Of a DNA stretch of 5,794 bases, positions 1 to 3,956 are shown in pieces (positions within the stretch are counted from its first letter, which is position 1; each line of letters begins with the position of its first letter). Position numbers and translations under genes: made by a program. Source of the DNA: Thermoplasmata archaeon (GTDB lineage: Archaea; Thermoplasmatota; Thermoplasmata; GCA-020350865). Below the pieces are notes generated by a model. That model was not told the origin of the DNA. It worked only from the letters and a program-made list of their open reading frames with translations, and made no database searches. Where the stretch lies: the NCBI GenBank assembly GCA_020351895.1, contig CP070672.1, forward strand, positions 2,869,163 through 2,874,956, read 5' to 3'.

Positions 1-411
1 AAAAAAGAAGATAAGAAACAAACTGATTCTGAAGAAATGATTAGTAATTTATTGATTGAGCTCGACCCAGATTTAAAAGATGAAATAAATCCAGATAATA
101 AGGACACTCTGAAATGTAGGATAAGATTCTATTCAAAAGAAGGAACTCATACGATTACAAAAATATATCAACATATCGGTGGTGAGTACGGTAATACACG
201 GATGAAAATATTAGATTTTGAAACAAAGGAAGAAATTGATGGGGGATGGGACCAACCTACAATTTTAACTATTAATAAAGATGAAGTAAAAGGTCTTATG
301 CTTGTTTTTTACAGAATTGGGGATAGTGAAAAAAGCCATGTAGGTGTTCGGATAGAAACTTCTGAAGATATATATACTATGGATTTTTATATCCGATGGG
401 ATATATATTAG
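1..411 (+). CDS. C-terminal part of an unrecognised protein, start outside window
   Basis: The frame is open from the first base to a TAG at 409-411, giving 136 visible residues. The first ATG is at 37, but no Shine-Dalgarno or TATA box lies before it, and the preceding codons read as a charged, hydrophilic linker (KKEDKKQTDSEE). The true start is therefore probably left of the window, although a start at 37 (124 residues) cannot be excluded. The visible part is acidic and lysine-rich. After the linker it shows alternating hydrophobic and polar stretches (TLKCRIRFYS, THTITKIYQHI, GLMLVFYRIG, HVGVRIETS, YTMDFYIRW) that suggest an all-beta domain. There is no signal peptide, transmembrane segment or catalytic motif in the part seen. 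I do not recognise the family and assign no function. The gene ends 196 bases before beta-helix gene A and is probably a separate transcription unit, since gene A has its own promoter. Confidence 0.7.
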   Translation, partial: KKEDKKQTDSEEMISNLLIELDPDLKDEINPDNKDTLKCRIRFYSKEGTHTITKIYQHIGGEYGNTRMKILDFETKEEIDGGWDQPTILTINKDEVKGLMLVFYRIGDSEKSHVGVRIETSEDIYTMDFYIRWDIY

Positions 412-501
412 ACCAAAGATTGAAATAAATGAAAAGAATCATAGCCAGATAAAAAAAAATGAAGAAAATTTTCACCGATATTTTGCCACATCTTCATGAA
501 A

Positions 502-529
502 TAAGGGGGCTTATGTCCGCAACACGACA
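502..529 (+). repeat. Conserved intergenic element, copy 1
   Basis: First of three same-orientation copies of a 27-28 base element. It opens with TAAGGGGGCTTATG and closes with GCAACACGACA. It begins 91 bases after the stop of the upstream gene and about 73 bases before the TATA box of gene A. A nine-A run (451-459) lies 52 bases upstream of the AAGGGGG. An ACATCTTCAT box at 488-497 starts 15 bases before AAGGGGG and is repeated exactly at 527-536, overlapping the element's end. The outer ATGTC and GACAT form a 5-base inverted repeat around 8 bases. The element is not a family I recognise. Terminator, operator and leader-peptide start are all possible. Confidence 0.75.
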
Positions 530-552
530 TCTTCATTTTGTTGCCAAACACA

Positions 553-585
553 CCTCAAACCCCCATATCGGAAGTTATTTATTTT
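553..585 (+). promoter_or_regulatory. Archaeal BRE/TATA promoter of beta-helix gene A with conserved upstream box
   Basis: CCTCAAACCCC is followed by ATATCGGAAG (purine-rich BRE at its end) and the TATA-like TTATTTATT (575-583). The TATA centre is 29 bases before the ATG at 608, so transcription should begin within a few bases of the start codon and give a leaderless mRNA. No Shine-Dalgarno precedes the ATG, which agrees. The 33-base block matches 32 of 33 bases at 3902-3934, the promoter of the paralogue, at exactly the same distance from its ATG. The CCTCAAACCCC part lies upstream of the BRE and may bind an activator; that is inference. Confidence 0.75.
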
Positions 586-607
586 CAAATAGCATTAGTA
601 ATTACAG

Positions 608-3202
608 ATGATCAGGAGGATAGTCGTAATCTGGGTAAGTTTAGCGATGCTGTTTGGATTTGCGGTGATCGTGGATGTTGTTACTGATATAATACCCCCA
701 GTGAAGGCTTCTTCTACACTTTATGTAGGGGGGATAGGCCCTGGGAATTATTCAAATATCCAATGGGCCATTGATAATGCAACTGATGGAGATACTGTTT
801 TTGTTTACAACGGGACTTATTACGAGGATATAGTGGTGAATAAGACCATAAACTTGACAGGTGAAAATCAAGAGACCACAATAATAGATGGTAGAGGATT
901 TGGAAATGTTGTTGAAATTACTGTAGATTGGGTGAATATTACAAGTTTAACAGTTTTCAACGGAACTTATGGTTTCCGCTTAGATTCATCATCAAACAAT
1001 AACATCACCGGTAATAAATTGTATGATAACAGGTATGGATTTGGTCTTGTTTCATCTCCTGACAACAATATCACAAACAACAACCTGATAGATAACTGGG
1101 ACCTAGCCTTTTATATTCAATCATCAAACTTTAACTTTATTACTAATAATAACATAACAAACTGCTGGGACGGCATTTCCCTCGGTTCTTCGTCAAATAA
1201 CAATATTTCATATAACAATGTCTCAGAAGGTAGACATGGTATCTATCTTCATAATTCATATGACAATAAGTTGTATTTCAACGAGTTTCATTCGAACGAG
1301 AGGCATGGCATCTATCTTAACTGGTTTTCACAAAACAACATAATATCCGAGAACACTGTTATTTCCAACGAGCAGCGTGGTATCTATCTTCTTGACAGAT
1401 CGAACAACAATAAGGTGTATAATAATAAAATCTGCTCGAACATTGGGTATGGTATCGAAGTTTCCTCGTGCTCAAACAACGATATAAAAGGCAATATTAT
1501 TACGAATAATTCATACGGCTTTTTTATGGATGGTTTTGACGGTAATATCATAAGAGATAACAATATCTCATCAAATAGAGCGTACGGTATGTACATCCGA
1601 CGGTCATGGTACACCGATATAATCAATAACAACGTATCGAACAACCGTTATGGAATCCATTTTCTTTGGTCATATGACAACGACGTGATTAACAACAACT
1701 TTATCAATAATGGGGTTTTTTTGGAGGGGAATCAGGGAAAACATTTCAATACCTATAACATGCCTCCCAACAATATTGTGAATGGCAAGCCTTTATACTA
1801 CTACAAATTTTCTAATGACTTAAATATTGATGGAAGTGTGATTCCTATTGGGCAACTCATCCTAACTAACTGTGACAATGTGGATGTTACAAATTTACAA
1901 ATAAACCACACCGATGTTGGGATACAAGTTGTATTCTCTTCTAACATCGACATAATAGGCAATAATCTTTCCTCTAACAACCGACATGGCATCCAGTCCT
2001 TCTATCCGAGTCGGAATAATATTATAGATAACGATATTTTTTCTAACGGCCAATACGGTATCGATCTTGGCTGTACAACATCATATAGAGACAACGTGGT
2101 AGCTGACAATACCGTTTTAAACAATTATAACGGAATCCGATTATTGACCTCATTTGCCAACCTTTTAAAAAATAACAGTGTTTATTCAAACCAAAGGTAT
2201 GGCGTCGAATGTTCTGGCAATTGGAATGAGATCACTGAGAATCATATTTATTTGAACGGTAACCATGGTCTTTATCTTGTTTCGGCCGATGAAAATAAAA
2301 TAATAAACAATAATATATCCTCGAATGTTGGGCGTGGAATGCATCTTCACTTCTCACGAAAGAACACAATTACAAACAACAATGTTTCGAACAATAATTA
2401 CGGTATCTCTCTTGGTAATGACATGGATATTAGAAACAGAATATATCACAACAACATAATAGGTAACACAAATCAAGCTGTTGATATTTCCTCCGAAATA
2501 AATTATTGGGATAATAGCTACCCATTAGGTGGAAATTATTGGTCAGATTATAGTGGTTTTGATAATTTCAAAGGTCCATATCAGAATATCCCTGGAAGCG
2601 ATGGAATAGGAGATACCCCCTATGTAATTGATGCGGATTCCCAGGACAATTACCCACTTATGAATCCATATGTCTATAAATCTCTCGAAAATTACACAAT
2701 ATTAAAACAAGGTTGGAATCTTATTTCCATTCCATTTATTCAAGACAATCAGGATATAACAAAGGCTCTTGAGATGATCGATGGGTGGTATGATGCAGTC
2801 CAGTGGCATGATATTTCAGATACGGGTGATCCCTGGAAACATCACAAACCTGGTAAGCCCTTCGGAAACGACCTATTCGAGCTCAACGAATCTATGGGAT
2901 TCTGGATTCACATAACCAATCCTGGAGACACCATTTTCCTTTACAACGGCACACAACCAACCACCAACCAATCCATCACCCTCCATCCAGGTTGGAACAT
3001 GGTGGGCTACCCATCCCTTTCCAACAGAAACCGGACCGCAGCCTTGAACAACATCAATTATGACAGTGATGTCGATGCCATCTGGACCTTCAACGCTGCA
3101 ATCCAGACATGGCAGGAGATCGGCCCTACAGATTATTTCGAGCTTGGAAGAGGCTACTGGATTCACTCGAAGGTTACGAAAACCTGGGATGTTCCTCTGT
3201 GA
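608..3202 (+). CDS. Secreted NosD-like right-handed parallel beta-helix protein A
   Basis: This is an 864-residue extracellular protein. Residues 1-35 are a signal peptide (IRR, hydrophobic WVSLAMLFGFAVIV, probable cleavage after PPVKA). Residues 36-100 form the cap typical of archaeal beta-helix proteins (IQWAIDNATDGDTVFVYNGT). Coils of about 22-25 residues with G-I/F/M-Y/H-L turns follow, with glycines near 122, 144, 189, 211, 234, 258, 282, 304, 327, 349 and 372. A NosD-type insert (IVNGKPLYYYK, about 390-437) is next, then coils near 438, 461, 484, 509, 532, 554, 577 and 599. Residues 632-685 are the NYWDN...GIGDT...NYPLM segment. Residues 702-864 hold two half-repeats, each starting with GWN and ending with a WIH motif. 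Many N-X-S/T sequons suggest glycosylation. No C-terminal membrane or sorting anchor is seen. Such helices (PbH1/CASH/NosD families) often bind or cleave polysaccharides, but no catalytic residues are identifiable and no nos genes are nearby. The substrate is unknown. The ATG at 608 is fixed by the promoter and signal peptide. Confidence 0.95.
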   Translation: MIRRIVVIWVSLAMLFGFAVIVDVVTDIIPPVKASSTLYVGGIGPGNYSNIQWAIDNATDGDTVFVYNGTYYEDIVVNKTINLTGENQETTIIDGRGFGNVVEITVDWVNITSLTVFNGTYGFRLDSSSNNNITGNKLYDNRYGFGLVSSPDNNITNNNLIDNWDLAFYIQSSNFNFITNNNITNCWDGISLGSSSNNNISYNNVSEGRHGIYLHNSYDNKLYFNEFHSNERHGIYLNWFSQNNIISENTVISNEQRGIYLLDRSNNNKVYNNKICSNIGYGIEVSSCSNNDIKGNIITNNSYGFFMDGFDGNIIRDNNISSNRAYGMYIRRSWYTDIINNNVSNNRYGIHFLWSYDNDVINNNFINNGVFLEGNQGKHFNTYNMPPNNIVNGKPLYYYKFSNDLNIDGSVIPIGQLILTNCDNVDVTNLQINHTDVGIQVVFSSNIDIIGNNLSSNNRHGIQSFYPSRNNIIDNDIFSNGQYGIDLGCTTSYRDNVVADNTVLNNYNGIRLLTSFANLLKNNSVYSNQRYGVECSGNWNEITENHIYLNGNHGLYLVSADENKIINNNISSNVGRGMHLHFSRKNTITNNNVSNNNYGISLGNDMDIRNRIYHNNIIGNTNQAVDISSEINYWDNSYPLGGNYWSDYSGFDNFKGPYQNIPGSDGIGDTPYVIDADSQDNYPLMNPYVYKSLENYTILKQGWNLISIPFIQDNQDITKALEMIDGWYDAVQWHDISDTGDPWKHHKPGKPFGNDLFELNESMGFWIHITNPGDTIFLYNGTQPTTNQSITLHPGWNMVGYPSLSNRNRTAALNNINYDSDVDAIWTFNAAIQTWQEIGPTDYFELGRGYWIHSKVTKTWDVPL
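971..2461 (+). repeat. Beta-helix coil repeats within gene A
   Basis: About twenty tandem units of 66-75 bases encode the coils of protein A. Each follows a loose pattern of SSxNN, then I/V-x-N-N-x-h-x-x-N, then G-I-Y-L. The GIYL codons are partly alike at the DNA level, for example GGTATCTATCTTC at 1238 and 1379 and GGCATCTATCTTA at 1307. The array is interrupted by the NosD-type insert around 1776-1918. The units are too diverged to be a simple DNA repeat, but similar enough for unequal exchange to change coil number. Confidence 0.85.
2924..3054 (+). repeat. 131-base exact repeat, copy in gene A
   Basis: Every base is identical to 5664-5794 in gene B, including all synonymous sites. It encodes residues 773-816 of protein A, from GDTIFLYNG through GWNMVGYPS to LNN. 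The tract is about 52% G+C by my count, higher than the AT-rich helix-coding DNA around it. The identity is still running when the window ends, so its true length is not known. Confidence 0.95.
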
Positions 3203-3284
3203 AAATCGAGCCCGGTATAAAAATAAAAAAAAAGAAAAGGAAGATTAAGAAATATCCTGCCGAATCGCACACATTTTTTCGCAG

Positions 3285-3312
3285 TAAGGGGGCTTATGTC
3301 CGCAATCCGACA
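3285..3312 (+). repeat. Conserved intergenic element, copy 2
   Basis: Second copy of the element, 82 bases after the stop of gene A. It matches copies 1 and 3 throughout except that GCAACACGACA is GCAATCCGACA. The TGTC...GACA inverted repeat around 8 bases is retained despite that change. A nine-A run at 3225-3233 lies 61 bases before AAGGGGG, and an ACATTTTTT box starts 15 bases before it. Unlike the other two copies, no beta-helix promoter follows; instead a T-run (3325-3331) and a small membrane-protein frame come next. Confidence 0.75.
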
Positions 3313-3314
3313 CT

Positions 3315-3446
3315 TTGATAATTATTTTTTTGATTGTGATCCTGTGGTTGGGTGTATTCATGTTGGGATTTTGGACTTTCATTATGGTGGTCAATCCTGA
3401 GCTGAAGGATTATGGGGAATTAAGAAGGAAAAAAGAAATAGCATAA
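3315..3446 (+). CDS. Probable small single-span membrane protein
   Basis: A frame running to TAA at 3444-3446 encodes 43 residues if it begins with TTG at 3315. The product has a long hydrophobic segment (IIIFLIVILWLGVFMLGFW, then TFIMVV) followed by a charged tail (NPELKDYGELRRKKEIA). This is the layout of a single-pass protein with its C-terminus in the cytoplasm. The start is uncertain: an ATG at 3360 would leave 28 residues and much of the helix would be lost, and TTG 3330, GTG 3336 and TTG 3348 are also in frame. No Shine-Dalgarno or clear promoter was found. The frame is open back to 3288, just inside element copy 2. Function is unknown. The hydrophobic-then-charged pattern makes chance less likely, but the size keeps this tentative. 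Confidence 0.4.
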   Translation: MIIIFLIVILWLGVFMLGFWTFIMVVNPELKDYGELRRKKEIA

Positions 3447-3493
3447 TTTGGATTTCTTAGGGATATACCTAACTGGTCTATTTTAGAGCAGAG

Positions 3494-3520
3494 TTTATAA
3501 GCTGATATAAGCTTATATAC
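3494..3520 (+). promoter_or_regulatory. Candidate promoter and palindromic operator upstream of the small membrane gene
   Basis: TTTATAAG at 3494-3501 and CTTATATAC at 3512-3520 are both TATA-like. Between and across them lies the perfect 14-base palindrome ATATAAGCTTATAT (3505-3518), and ATAAGCT occurs twice ten bases apart (3497-3503, 3507-3513). From the first TATA, transcription would start near 3523 and include the GGAGG at 3545-3549 in the leader; from the second it would start near 3542. A dyad lying on a TATA box would suit a repressor, but AT-rich palindromes also arise by chance. Confidence 0.4.
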
Positions 3521-3559
3521 GATGTTATATTTACATGACATAACGGAGGCGAATGGTGT

Positions 3560-3757
3560 TTGTTACGATCTCAGATGAAGGGGTTTCTTGGTTTTGCACT
3601 CTTTATTGGCATTATGATTGGTGTAATTTCTATTATTGCAGGTTTTATTTCAGATATTGATTTGACAATACGTTATTATTTAATTGCTTTTGGAGTGTTG
3701 GTATTGATTGGAGTTGGAAAAGGAATTAAAAGTCTCAAAGATTTTAAATGGGGATAA
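3560..3757 (+). CDS. Small two-span membrane protein of unknown function
   Basis: The frame encodes 65 residues from TTG at 3560, or 60 from ATG at 3575. TTG 3560 is preferred because GGAGG (3545-3549) lies 10 bases before it. The ATG at 3575 is 25 bases from that site and remains possible. An ATG at 3553 is in another frame and reaches a stop after about 36 codons. Residues about 8-30 (GFLGFALFIGIMIGVISIIA) and 43-56 (YLIAFGVLVLIGVG) are membrane helices joined by a short DIDLTIRYY loop. A lysine-rich tail (KGIKSLKDFKWG) probably faces the cytoplasm. I recognise no family. It lies 113 bases after the smaller membrane-protein frame and 199 bases before gene B. The leader and Shine-Dalgarno contrast with the leaderless beta-helix genes. 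Confidence 0.7.
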   Translation: MLRSQMKGFLGFALFIGIMIGVISIIAGFISDIDLTIRYYLIAFGVLVLIGVGKGIKSLKDFKWG

Positions 3758-3849
3758 ACACCCAAACCTCCAGCCATGAACAGGAAGGATTATTAAAATA
3801 AAAAAAGAAATGAGAGATTTTCTACCCAAATTCTAACACTTTTGAGAGG

Positions 3850-3877
3850 AAAGGGGGCTTATGTCCGCAACACGACA
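3850..3877 (+). repeat. Conserved intergenic element, copy 3
   Basis: Third copy, 92 bases after the stop of the two-span membrane gene. It matches copy 1 at 27 of 28 bases (the first T is A). A seven-A run (3800-3806) lies 51 bases before AAGGGGG and an ACACTTTT box starts 15 bases before it. As with copy 1, a promoter of the beta-helix type follows. From the element to the end of the TATA region the two copies agree at about 89% of positions with one one-base gap, by hand alignment. Confidence 0.75.
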
Positions 3878-3901
3878 CCTTGAATTTTATGCCTAAACAC
3901 C

Positions 3902-3934
3902 CCTCAAACCCCAATATCGGAAGTTATTTATTTT
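3902..3934 (+). promoter_or_regulatory. Archaeal BRE/TATA promoter of beta-helix gene B
   Basis: The same block as at 553-585, with one difference (C to A just after CCCC). TTATTTATT is at 3924-3932, its centre 29 bases before the ATG at 3957. The mRNA is predicted to be leaderless or nearly so, and no Shine-Dalgarno precedes the start. Sequence between TATA box and ATG has diverged much more than the promoter, which suggests selection on the promoter block and on its spacing. Confidence 0.75.
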
Positions 3935-3956
3935 TAAATGATATTGGCTTTTATCG

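Noticed and set aside
502..529. Element as an integron attC-like site
   Set aside because: The gene-then-site layout is similar, but the element has no paired core sites (GTTRRRY/RYYYAAC) and no long imperfect palindrome, and no integrase is seen.
488..536. Ten-base direct repeat ACATCTTCAT around element copy 1 as a target-site duplication
   Set aside because: The second copy overlaps the element's own conserved end, and weaker versions occur at the same offset in the other copies, so it is part of the module rather than an insertion footprint.
1384..1992. Minus-strand open frames inside gene A (1384-1644, 1801-1992)
   Set aside because: They are antisense shadows of the coil repeats; their apparent periodicity mirrors the plus-strand repeats.
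608..3202. Gene A as a true nosD copper-insertion protein of nitrous oxide reductase
   Set aside because: It has a NosD-like helix, but no nosZ, nosF, nosY or nosL is nearby and the C-terminal GWN domain is not part of NosD; the general archaeal secreted beta-helix class fits better.
3060..3318. Plus-strand frames at 3060-3248 and 3109-3318
   Set aside because: They overlap the C-terminal end of gene A in other frames, are basic and low-complexity after the A-tract, and have no supporting start signals.
3553..3665. ATG at 3553 close behind GGAGG as the start of a gene
   Set aside because: It is out of frame with the two-span membrane protein and meets a TGA after about 36 codons with a non-protein-like sequence.
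502..3877. Element copies as CRISPR repeats
   Set aside because: Three copies separated by hundreds to thousands of bases containing genes; there are no regular spacers and no cas genes.
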